Below, piece by piece: positions 1 to 5,326 of a stretch of DNA of 5,952 nt; the stretch's first letter is position 1; each line of letters starts with the position of its first letter. The notes below the pieces were generated by a model that did no database searches, was not told where the DNA came from, and worked only from the letters and a program-made list of their open reading frames with translations. Origin of the DNA: Rhodocyclales bacterium (GTDB taxonomy: Bacteria > Pseudomonadota > Gammaproteobacteria > Burkholderiales > Rhodocyclaceae); contig JAJTBM010000203.1 of assembly GCA_021286885.1 (NCBI GenBank), positions 1-5,952 of the forward strand. Direction: 5' to 3'. The translations under genes and the position numbers were made by a program.

Positions 1-250
1 GATGCACTCGCTGGTGGGCATTTCGGCCCCTCTTGCACTGCTGCCCCGCTGGGTGACGGCCCGCCTCCATCCCGATGCTGAAGTGCGTGAGCGGGATGCC
101 CAGGGGCGCCCGGCCCGGGTCGTGGATCAGGGCTGGACCATCGAATACACCGAATACGCGGGGGACGGGCCCGCCGCTTTGCCCCGCCGGGTGGACATCC
201 ACCAGGGCGATACCCGTCTGCGCCTGATTGTTGATGCCTGGAATCCCTGA
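1..250 (+). CDS. lolB: Outer-membrane lipoprotein LolB, C-terminal part (5' end outside window)
   Basis: LolB is the outer-membrane acceptor that takes lipoproteins from the periplasmic carrier LolA and inserts them into the inner leaflet of the outer membrane. Only the last ~82 codons are present. The methionine at base 2 is internal, so the true start and the lipoprotein signal peptide lie upstream of the window. The visible part fits the end of the LolB fold: a 'PLALLPRWV' helix start, a 'GWTIEYTEY' strand, a 'LPRRVDIHQGDTRLRLIVDAW' final hairpin, and a stop right after the last strand as in family members. The position immediately before ispE is the usual betaproteobacterial order and supports the call. 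The stop TGA (248-250) directly abuts the ispE ATG, so the two genes are probably co-transcribed and translationally coupled. Sequence conservation in LolB is low, so the call rests partly on context. Confidence 0.8.
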   Translation, partial: MHSLVGISAPLALLPRWVTARLHPDAEVRERDAQGRPARVVDQGWTIEYTEYAGDGPAALPRRVDIHQGDTRLRLIVDAWNP

Positions 251-1138
251 ATGTCTTTCACCGAATTTTCGAACGCGACCCACGCAGTTTCCTTTGACCC
301 GACCGCCACCCATCGGCTGCCGGCCCCGGCCAAGATCAACCTGTTCCTGCACATCGTCGGGCGCCGTCCGGATGGCTACCATCTGCTCCAAACCGCCTTT
401 CGGATGCTGGATTGGGGCGACGAGATCACCCTGCGCCGTCGGGACGATGGCCAGCTGTGCCGTACCACCGACGTGCCGGGCGTGCCGCCCGAGGCCGATC
501 TGGTAATCCGCGCCGCCCGGCTTCTGCAGCAGGAAACCGGCACTGCCTACGGGGCCGACATCGGGGTGTTGAAGCGGGTGCCCATGGGCGGTGGCCTGGG
601 GGGCGGAAGCTCGGATGCGGCCACGGTGCTGATCGGGCTCAACCGGATCTGGGGCTGCGGGCTGGATCGGCCCACCCTGCAGGCCCTGGGCCTGCGCCTG
701 GGGGCTGACGTGCCTTTCTTCATTTATGGCGAGACCGCATTTGCCGAAGGTGTGGGGGAAGAACTCCACCCCCTGGAGGTGCCCCCGGCCTGGTATGTAT
801 TGGTGGCCCCGCCCGTGTCTGTACCAACCGCTGAAATATTTTCATCAAAAGAGTTGACACGGGATACGGAACCTAGAATAATTCGGGTCTTCGCAGCACA
901 CGACACGCGAAACGACATGCAAGCAGTTGCTTGCAGCAAGTATCCGGAAGTAAAGCAAACAATTAGTTGGCTTTCTTCAAAAGGATCTGCTAGAATGTCA
1001 GGCTCTGGTGGTTGCTCTTTTGCAAGCTTCGAAACCGAGGCGCAAGCAAATGAAGTGCTTGCCAGTGCTCCGCAAGGTTGGGTTGTCTGGGTGGCTCAAG
1101 GGCTAGATCAGCATCCGTTAAAAACCTGGGTTGTGTGA
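251..1138 (+). CDS. ispE: 4-diphosphocytidyl-2-C-methyl-D-erythritol kinase (mosaic composition)
   Basis: IspE is a cytosolic GHMP-family kinase that phosphorylates the 2-hydroxyl of CDP-methylerythritol with ATP in the MEP pathway to IPP/DMAPP. The 295-residue product has every family hallmark: PAKINLFLH at 26-34 with catalytic Lys28, the glycine-rich ATP loop [14 protein letters not shown] at 111-124, GADVPFF at 151-157 with catalytic Asp153, the conserved VPTAEIF at 191-197, and the third GHMP motif MSGSGGCSF at 249-257. It is slightly longer than the ~283 residues of the E. coli enzyme because of an N-terminal extension of about 18 residues. No in-frame ATG, GTG or TTG lies between ATG 251 and the PAKIN motif, so this start is the only reasonable one. 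There is no clear Shine-Dalgarno, which fits coupling to the abutting lolB stop. Oddly, the last third (from about codon 180) is much AT-richer and uses codons such as AGA, ATA and TCA absent from the first part; see the compositional patch. Confidence 0.96.
   Translation: MSFTEFSNATHAVSFDPTATHRLPAPAKINLFLHIVGRRPDGYHLLQTAFRMLDWGDEITLRRRDDGQLCRTTDVPGVPPEADLVIRAARLLQQETGTAYGADIGVLKRVPMGGGLGGGSSDAATVLIGLNRIWGCGLDRPTLQALGLRLGADVPFFIYGETAFAEGVGEELHPLEVPPAWYVLVAPPVSVPTAEIFSSKELTRDTEPRIIRVFAAHDTRNDMQAVACSKYPEVKQTISWLSSKGSARMSGSGGCSFASFETEAQANEVLASAPQGWVVWVAQGLDQHPLKTWVV
854..882 (+). promoter_or_regulatory. Sigma-70-like promoter inside ispE
   Basis: A perfect TTGACA (854-859) is followed after exactly 17 bases by AATAAT (877-882), a 5/6 match to TATAAT. 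It sits in the AT-richer part of ispE, about 270 bases upstream of the tRNA-Gln remnant, and could supply transcription of the tRNA and prs. Caution: the TTGACA bases encode Leu-Thr of the family-conserved ELTRDT stretch, so the -35 match may be a by-product of coding. No transcript evidence is available. Confidence 0.3.
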
Positions 1139-1150
1139 GCGTACGATTAT

Positions 1151-1207
1151 TGGGGAGTCGCCAAGTTGGTCAAGGCACCGGATTTTGATTCCGGCATTCG
1201 AAGGTTC
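1151..1207 (+). tRNA. tRNA-Gln(UUG), 3'-truncated in the T-loop
   Basis: The first 57 bases match a bacterial tRNA-Gln: 5' acceptor strand TGGGGAG (1151-1157), D-arm GCC...GGC (1160-1176), anticodon stem CCGGA/TCCGG (1178-1182 and 1190-1194) around loop TTTTGAT with anticodon TTG at 1185-1187, variable loop 1195-1199, and 5' T-stem strand GAAGG (1200-1204) followed by TTC (1205-1207). The expected remainder (rest of the T-loop, CCTTC closing the T-stem, CTCCCCA closing the acceptor stem, and GCCA) is absent. The next bases are prs coding sequence. As written the molecule cannot form a T-arm or acceptor stem, so it would not be a functional tRNA. It lies 12 bases after the ispE stop, the usual location of this gene between ispE and prs in betaproteobacteria. 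Confidence 0.88.
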
Positions 1208-1208
1208 C

Positions 1209-2066
1209 GCCACCGTGGGTCGTTTTTCGGATGGCGAAGTCAATGTCGAACTGCTGGAGAACGTGCGCGGTAAGGACGTCTTCGTCCTGCAACCGACCTG
1301 CGTCCCCACCAACGACAACATCATGGAATTGCTGATCATGGTGGACGCCCTGAAGCGTGCCTCCGCCGGTCGGATCACCGCTGCGATTCCCTACTTCGGC
1401 TACGCCCGGCAAGATCGCCGGCCCCGTTCTGCCCGCGTGCCCATCACCGCCAAGGTGGTGGCCAACATGCTCCAGGCAGCCGGTGTCCAGCGCGTCCTGA
1501 CCGATGATCTGCACGCCGACCAGATTCAAGGCTTCTTCGACATTCCGGTTGATAACGTCTACGCCGCCCCCGTGCTGCTCGACGACCTGGAAAAGCAGAA
1601 ACACGAAGACCTGATGGTTGTTTCCCCCGACGTGGGCGGCGTGGTGCGCGCCCGGGCTTTCGCCAAGCGTCTGGAATGCGACCTGGCCATCATCGACAAG
1701 CGTCGTCCCAAGGCCAACGTCTCCGAAGTGATGAACATCATTGGTGAAGTCGCAGGCCGTACCTGCGTCATCATGGATGACATCGTTGATACCGCAGGCA
1801 CCCTGTGCAAGGCTGCTCAGGCACTCAAGGAAAATGGCGCTAAGCGCGTGCTGGCCTACTGCACCCATGCAGTGCTGTCCGGCCCCGCCATTGCCCGCCT
1901 GAACGAATCCGATCTGGACGAGCTGGTTGTCACCGACACCATCCCCCTGTCGGACGAAGCCAAGGCCTGCACCCGCATCCGCTCCGTGTCGATCGCATCC
2001 CTGTTTGCTGACACCATGCTGCGGATCAGCAACGAAGAATCCGTCAGTTCCCTCTTCAACGAGTGA
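1209..2066 (+). CDS. prs: Ribose-phosphate pyrophosphokinase (PRPP synthase), 5'-truncated, no authentic start
   Basis: Prs transfers pyrophosphate from ATP to ribose 5-phosphate, giving PRPP for purine, pyrimidine, NAD, histidine and tryptophan synthesis. The 285 residues present align with the family from the VGRFSDGE loop to the end. They include the nucleotide-binding loop [16 protein letters not shown] with the flexible [10 protein letters not shown] region, [11 protein letters not shown] carrying the conserved His, IDKRRPK, and the PRPP-binding [12 protein letters not shown] (1767-1802). The C-terminus [12 protein letters not shown] is typical. By comparison with the ~315-residue E. coli enzyme, about 29-30 N-terminal residues (first strand and helix of the N-domain) are missing, together with the start codon and leader. 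The frame stays open upstream through the tRNA remnant to a TTG at 1131 overlapping the ispE end, giving a 311-residue ORF whose first 26 residues are tRNA-derived and not Prs-like. GTG 1215 is the nearest in-frame start within homologous sequence. An intact gene is expected if the junction at 1207/1208 is an assembly error. Confidence 0.93.
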   Translation, partial: ATVGRFSDGEVNVELLENVRGKDVFVLQPTCVPTNDNIMELLIMVDALKRASAGRITAAIPYFGYARQDRRPRSARVPITAKVVANMLQAAGVQRVLTDDLHADQIQGFFDIPVDNVYAAPVLLDDLEKQKHEDLMVVSPDVGGVVRARAFAKRLECDLAIIDKRRPKANVSEVMNIIGEVAGRTCVIMDDIVDTAGTLCKAAQALKENGAKRVLAYCTHAVLSGPAIARLNESDLDELVVTDTIPLSDEAKACTRIRSVSIASLFADTMLRISNEESVSSLFNE

Positions 2067-2086
2067 GCTGAAAGCACCCCTTACCG

Positions 2087-2116
2087 GCCGGCCGACGCAA
2101 GTCTGCCGGCTTTTTT
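2087..2116 (+). terminator. Intrinsic terminator after prs
   Basis: GCCGGC (2087-2092) pairs with GCCGGC (2105-2110). After one C/T mismatch the stem continues with GAC (2094-2096) pairing GTC (2101-2103), closed by a GCAA tetraloop (2097-2100, GNRA type). Six T residues follow at 2111-2116. It begins 20 bases after the prs stop and should end the ispE-tRNA-prs transcript, or attenuate read-through into rplY. Confidence 0.9.
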
Positions 2117-2117
2117 G

Positions 2118-2141
2118 AGTCCATCTGGTCGCGGATGGACT
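2118..2141 (+). promoter_or_regulatory. Perfect 8-bp hairpin in the rplY leader
   Basis: AGTCCATC (2118-2125) and GATGGACT (2134-2141) are exact reverse complements around an 8-base loop (2126-2133). The hairpin starts directly after the terminator T-run and ends 10 bases before the rplY Shine-Dalgarno GGAG (2152-2155). It has no T-tail, so it is not itself a terminator. It could be a leader structure controlling L25 synthesis, or an operator-like inverted repeat. Autoregulation of rplY through its leader is known in gammaproteobacteria; extending that here is inference. Confidence 0.45.
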
Positions 2142-2164
2142 GATTCCTACTGGAGTATCTGAGC

Positions 2165-2749
2165 ATGACCATTCAATTCAACGCCCAGTCTCGCGTCAAG
2201 CAGGGTTCGAGTGCGAGCCGCCGCCTGCGTCGCGCTGGCAGCGTGCCCGCCATCGTTTACGGTGGTGACGTGGCCCCCATCCAGGTTGAACTGGACCACA
2301 ACGAAATCTTCCACCTGCTGCGCAACGAAGCCTTCCACGCTTCCGTGCTGACCATGGTTGTGGATGGCGCCCCCCAGGCCGTGATCCTGCGTGACACCCA
2401 ATGGCACGCCTACAAGCAACAAGTGCTGCACCTGGACTTCCAACGTGTTGACGCCACCCACAAGCTGCACGTGAAGGTGCCCCTGCACTTCGTGAACGCT
2501 GACGTCGCCCCCGGCGTCAAGCTGGACGGTGGCATCGTGTCCCACGTGCTGACCGAACTGGATCTGGAATGCCTGCCCGGCGACCTGCCCGAGTTCATCG
2601 AAGTCGACCTGAAGGATCTGGCTTCCGGCCACTCCCTGCACGTGTCCGACCTGAAGCTGCCCGCCGGCGTGCAAGCGCTGACCCACGGTGAAAACCCCGT
2701 GGTCGCCACCATCCTGGCTGTGCGCGGCGCTGCTGAAGCTGCTGAGTAA
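2165..2749 (+). CDS. rplY: 50S ribosomal protein L25, long general-stress CTC type
   Basis: L25 binds 5S rRNA in the central protuberance of the large ribosomal subunit. This 194-residue form has the two-domain TL5/CTC architecture rather than the ~94-residue short E. coli form. The N-terminal 5S-binding beta-barrel spans about residues 5-93, with SRRLRRAGSVPAIVYGG at 18-34 and the conserved VLHLDFQRV at 87-95. The C-terminal beta domain covers about 98-186 (VKVPLHFVNAD, LECLPGDLPEFIEVDL, LHVSDLKLP). It ends in a short Ala/Glu tail. ATG 2165 is preceded by GGAG at 2152-2155 with 9-base spacing, a good ribosome binding site. Codon use is strongly biased to C/G-ending optimal codons, as expected for a highly expressed ribosomal gene. 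Its place between prs and pth is the conserved order. The leader carries a terminator and a separate hairpin, so expression may be uncoupled from prs. Confidence 0.97.
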   Translation: MTIQFNAQSRVKQGSSASRRLRRAGSVPAIVYGGDVAPIQVELDHNEIFHLLRNEAFHASVLTMVVDGAPQAVILRDTQWHAYKQQVLHLDFQRVDATHKLHVKVPLHFVNADVAPGVKLDGGIVSHVLTELDLECLPGDLPEFIEVDLKDLASGHSLHVSDLKLPAGVQALTHGENPVVATILAVRGAAEAAE

Positions 2750-2791
2750 TACCCCGTAATCATTCCCGAGAAGATCGAGGCCGCTTAAACC

Positions 2792-3391
2792 ATGAGTCAG
2801 TGTGTTCCCAAGCTCATCGTCGGCCTCGGCAACCCGGGAGATGAATACGCCCAGACCCGGCACAATGCCGGGTTCTGGTTTTGTGAGCGACTGGCCGCCG
2901 ATCTGGGGGCCAGTTTCTCCAAAGAAGCCCGGTTCCATGGGCTCGCGGCCAATGCCCGCGCAGCCGGCGTCTGGTTGCTGATGCCCCAGACCTACATGAA
3001 CCGCTCCGGTCAGGCGGTGGCCGCCCTGGCCCGCTTCTACCGCATCACGCCCGCCGAGATTCTGGTGGTGCATGATGAGCTCGACATTCCCCCTGGCCAG
3101 CTGCGCCTCAAGTTCGGGGGTGGCCTTGGTGGCCACAACGGACTCAAAGACATCACCGCCCATCTGGGCACTCAAGATTACTGGCGCCTGCGGGTTGGCA
3201 TCGGCCATCCGGGCGACCGCAACGAAGTGGCCAACTTCGTCCTCAAGCCGCCCCGGCGCGAGGAACAAACCCTGATCGACGTATCCATCGACCGCGCCCT
3301 GGCCGCCTGGCCCCTCATGGCCAAGGCCGACTGGAACGCCGCGACCAAGCAGGTCAATACCAAGCCCGGTGCCGGGCGCGGGGCTGCCTGA
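2792..3391 (+). CDS. pth: Peptidyl-tRNA hydrolase
   Basis: Pth cleaves the ester bond of peptidyl-tRNAs released prematurely from ribosomes, recycling tRNA in the cytosol. The 199-residue product is close to the ~194 of E. coli Pth. All active-site residues are visible: Asn14 in VGLGNPG, catalytic His24 in TRHNAGF, Asn70 in PQTYMNRSG, Asp95 in VVHDELD, and His115-Asn116 in [11 protein letters not shown], matching E. coli Asn10, His20, Asn68, Asp93, His113 and Asn114. The C-terminus is a basic, Gly/Ala-rich tail. It starts 42 bases after the rplY stop, with a weak GAGG at 2777-2780 and no terminator between, so rplY and pth are likely one transcript. The usual proteobacterial neighbour ychF does not follow; a chemoreceptor gene does. 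Confidence 0.97.
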   Translation: MSQCVPKLIVGLGNPGDEYAQTRHNAGFWFCERLAADLGASFSKEARFHGLAANARAAGVWLLMPQTYMNRSGQAVAALARFYRITPAEILVVHDELDIPPGQLRLKFGGGLGGHNGLKDITAHLGTQDYWRLRVGIGHPGDRNEVANFVLKPPRREEQTLIDVSIDRALAAWPLMAKADWNAATKQVNTKPGAGRGAA

Positions 3392-3445
3392 GCGCCTCGC
3401 TCCAACCCCTGCCACGCCGTCTTCCGCCTTGTTCGAGCATCTGCC

Positions 3446-3461
3446 CGCCCCTGATTGGGCG
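3446..3461 (+). repeat. Short inverted repeat downstream of pth
   Basis: CGCCC (3446-3450) and GGGCG (3457-3461) form a 5-bp GC stem with a six-base loop. No T-run follows, so it is a poor intrinsic terminator. It is the only hairpin seen near the pth 3' end and may mark transcript end or stability. The rest of 3392-3518 shows no gene or other clear signal. Confidence 0.25.
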
Positions 3462-3518
3462 TGGGTATGCCCCGACGCGCCTTCCATTCAGTTCTCAAGC
3501 CCTTCACATCTCCAGTCC

Positions 3519-3545
3519 TTAAGTCCTTTGCTGCACTGCCGTTGA
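3519..3545 (+). promoter_or_regulatory. Candidate sigma-28 (FliA) promoter for the chemoreceptor gene
   Basis: TTAAGTCC (3519-3526), an 11-base spacer (3527-3537) and GCCGTTGA (3538-3545) compare with the FliA consensus TAAAGTTT-N11-GCCGATAA: 5/8 and 6/8 matches with exactly the consensus spacing. It lies about 60 bases upstream of the chemoreceptor start, and chemoreceptor genes are classic FliA targets. The match is imperfect at the -35 second base and at two -10 positions, so this is a candidate only. Confidence 0.42.
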
Positions 3546-3562
3546 CCCCAGCTGTTTGGAGC

Positions 3563-3583
3563 CAATGCCCCTGAGGGCAGTTG
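3563..3583 (+). promoter_or_regulatory. Leader hairpin upstream of the chemoreceptor ribosome binding site
   Basis: CAATGCCC (3563-3570) pairs with GGGCA (3575-3579) and, past a bulged G at 3580, TTG (3581-3583), around a CTGA loop. It sits between the candidate FliA promoter and the Shine-Dalgarno at 3594. It has no T-tail. Role unknown; possibly mRNA stability or translation control. Confidence 0.3.
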
Positions 3584-3593
3584 CTCCCCATTT

Positions 3594-3604
3594 GGGAGGA
3601 AGGG
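3594..3604 (+). promoter_or_regulatory. Ribosome binding site fixing a GTG start
   Basis: The purine run GGGAGGAAGGG (3594-3604) contains GGAGG at 3595-3599, eight bases before GTG 3608. A longer reading frame opens at TTG 3581, but that start would lie upstream of this site and inside a hairpin. GTG 3608 therefore is the better start. Confidence 0.8.
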
Positions 3605-3607
3605 ATT

Positions 3608-5221
3608 GTGCGCAAGTTTTCGGATGTACCCATCTGGCTGCGGCTGGCGGGCGCCATTTGGTTCATGTTGTTGCTCGCCTGGGGCGGCATGATTGCCTGG
3701 GAAACCCGGGTGAGCCGTGATATCGCGATTCAGCAAGCCGAAGATTTCGCCCTCAGCGTGCACGAAATGACCATGGCCGGCCTCACCGGCATGATGATCA
3801 CCGGCACCGTGGATCAACGCGAAGTCTTTCTGGATCAGATCAAGCAACTGGCCGCCATTCAGGATCTCCAGGTGCTGCGCGGGGAGGCCGTCAGTGCCCA
3901 GTTTGGCCCCGGCAAGCGGGCCCAGCCCAACCTGGATGCCGATGAGCGCGATGCATTTGCCAGCCGGCACACGATCAGCCGGGTGGAAGGTGGGGGCACC
4001 TACCTGCGCTTCGTGAAGCCCGCCTTGGCGTCCAGCAATTACCTGGGTAAAAACTGCCTGGGCTGCCACCAAGTAACCGAAGGCACGCCCCTGGGCCTGG
4101 TCAGCATGAAGGTTTCCCTCGACAAGGTGAATTCAGCGGTCAGCACCTTCATGTGGCAGAGCATTTTCGGTGCGCTGGTGCTGTGCCTGCCGCTGATTGG
4201 TTTCATGATCTTTTTCATCCGCCGCTTTGTGGGCGCCCCCCTGACCGAGCTTGCCAGCAGCCTGCAAGAAATCGCCAGCGGGGAAGGGGATCTCACCCGT
4301 CGCCTGCCGGTGCATGGCCAGGATGAAATCGGCCGCACGGCTGCCGCTTTCAACCAGATGCTCAACACCGTCGCCCAACTGGTGCGCCAGGTGAGCGAAT
4401 CCGCCAGCCGGGTAAGCGATTCCGTCCATGCCCTGCGGGCCAGTGCCGACCGGGTGGCGGATGGCTCCCACCAGCAACAGGAACAATCCCGCCAAGCCCA
4501 GGCTTCCGTGGCCCAGATGGTGGATGCCATCAGCCAGGTGGCCGGCCATGCAGGCGTGGTGCATGAGCAATCCCAGCTGAGCTTGCAGCGCTCCGAAGAC
4601 GGCCGCCGCACCCTGGGGCAACTGGTGCAGGGCGTGCAGCAAGTTGAAAGCGCCGTGGGGCAAATGGCTGATGCGGTGGTGCATTTTGTCGAATCCACCT
4701 CAACCATCACCACCATGACCCGTGAAGTGCGCGAAATCGCCGAGCAAACCAATCTTTTGGCGCTGAATGCAGCCATTGAGGCCGCACGGGCCGGGGAGCA
4801 GGGGCGCGGTTTTGCCGTGGTGGCCGATGAGGTACGCAAATTGGCCGAAAAATCCGCCCATTCGGCCCAGGAAATCGACCGTGTGACGCAAACGCTCAAC
4901 CAGCAGTCGGCCTCGGTGCAGACCATCATCCGCGAAGGGCTGGACTATCTGAACGCCAGCCACGCCTCCCTGGATAGCGTCTCCCAGGCCATAGACCTGG
5001 CCAATCAGACGGTGGCCGCCGTAGGGCAGGGGCTGGACGAGATCGTGCAGGCCTCGGCCGACCAGCGTCGGGCCGGCGATGCCGTGGTGGGCAGCATCAA
5101 CACCATCGAGCACATGGCCAGCGCCAACGCCCAAAGCGTGGATGCCACCAGCGGCGCCGCCCACGCGCTTGAAGATCTGGCCGGCCAGTTGCAGCAGACG
5201 GTCGGGCGCTTCCGGGTCTGA
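3608..5221 (+). CDS. Methyl-accepting chemotaxis protein with periplasmic c-type haem motif
   Basis: An inner-membrane chemoreceptor that should signal through CheW/CheA to the flagellar motor. From GTG 3608 it has 537 residues. Domains in order: a short basic cytoplasmic start (MRKF); TM1 about 9-31; a periplasmic sensor of about 150 residues (32-183); TM2 about 184-206; a HAMP linker about 207-262 ([21 protein letters not shown] then [13 protein letters not shown]); a coiled-coil signalling domain to the end. The signalling hairpin tip at 375-414 is canonical ([37 protein letters not shown]). The sensor carries CLGCH at 150-154 (4055-4069), a CxxCH site for covalent haem c with His154 as axial ligand, in the context [12 protein letters not shown] followed by GLVSMKVSL. 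This resembles the c-type-haem Tll0287-like/DUF3365 sensor group; the family name is an inference. Haem attachment would need the Ccm system in the periplasm. No C-terminal CheR-tethering pentapeptide is seen. Ligand could be redox state, oxygen, NO or another haem ligand. A single CxxCH occurs. Confidence 0.95.
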   Translation: MRKFSDVPIWLRLAGAIWFMLLLAWGGMIAWETRVSRDIAIQQAEDFALSVHEMTMAGLTGMMITGTVDQREVFLDQIKQLAAIQDLQVLRGEAVSAQFGPGKRAQPNLDADERDAFASRHTISRVEGGGTYLRFVKPALASSNYLGKNCLGCHQVTEGTPLGLVSMKVSLDKVNSAVSTFMWQSIFGALVLCLPLIGFMIFFIRRFVGAPLTELASSLQEIASGEGDLTRRLPVHGQDEIGRTAAAFNQMLNTVAQLVRQVSESASRVSDSVHALRASADRVADGSHQQQEQSRQAQASVAQMVDAISQVAGHAGVVHEQSQLSLQRSEDGRRTLGQLVQGVQQVESAVGQMADAVVHFVESTSTITTMTREVREIAEQTNLLALNAAIEAARAGEQGRGFAVVADEVRKLAEKSAHSAQEIDRVTQTLNQQSASVQTIIREGLDYLNASHASLDSVSQAIDLANQTVAAVGQGLDEIVQASADQRRAGDAVVGSINTIEHMASANAQSVDATSGAAHALEDLAGQLQQTVGRFRV

Positions 5222-5326
5222 GCCCCAGGCCCGGCCATCTCCCCATGCCGTTTTGAAGCCCGCCCGGCCAAACCGGCGTTAAAATGGCAGATTGGCTAAC
5301 CCCTGAGAACAACGGAGTCTTCCGAG

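Larger units (their letters stand above)
790..1207 (+). other. Low-GC patch: ispE 3' part plus partial tRNA-Gln, ending in a hard junction
   Basis: Counting by hand, GC is about 68% over 541-780 and about 49% over 841-1140, returning to high GC from 1208 onward. Inside the patch ispE stays in frame and keeps its conserved motifs, but switches to A/T-ending codons. The left border is gradual and lies in or just before the conserved VPTAEIF codons (roughly 785-830). The right border is sharp: tRNA-Gln homology stops after TTC of the T-loop at 1205-1207, and prs coding sequence begins at 1208/1209. This is either DNA of a different source (recombination or assembly chimera) or an unusually diverged native stretch. 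The sharp right edge favours a join of two molecules. Confidence 0.7.

Noticed and set aside
1151..1207. tRNA-Gln as attachment site of an integrated element
   Set aside because: tRNA 3' ends are common integration sites, but no integrase, direct repeat of the tRNA end or foreign cargo is visible; what follows is prs itself.
1170..1868. Minus-strand open frame of 232 codons opposite prs
   Set aside because: It mirrors conserved prs motifs on the other strand and shows no domain or ribosome binding site.
2147..3487. Long minus-strand open frame (446 codons) opposite rplY and pth
   Set aside because: It is the antisense shadow of two strongly supported genes with GC-rich biased codons. Its translation is His/Gly/Val-rich with no recognisable domain.
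3581..3607. TTG 3581 as chemoreceptor start (nine extra residues)
   Set aside because: The clear Shine-Dalgarno at 3594-3604 lies downstream of it and points to GTG 3608; the extra residues are encoded by the ribosome binding site itself.
4039..4929. Minus-strand open frame of 296 codons opposite the chemoreceptor
   Set aside because: Its composition (Ser/Ala/Trp/Cys-rich) is the expected antisense of a coiled-coil signalling domain; no family features.
5264..5277. Possible terminator after the chemoreceptor gene (CCGG-CCAAA-CCGG)
   Set aside because: The stem is only four base pairs of a self-complementary tetramer, and no T-run follows; GTTAAAAT comes next.
5253..5285. Possible ilvD promoter: TTGAAG (5253-5258) and TAAAAT (5280-5285)
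   Set aside because: The spacer is 21 bases, too long for a normal sigma-70 promoter, and no better -35 lies at 17 bases from the -10-like element. TAAAAT alone is not enough.
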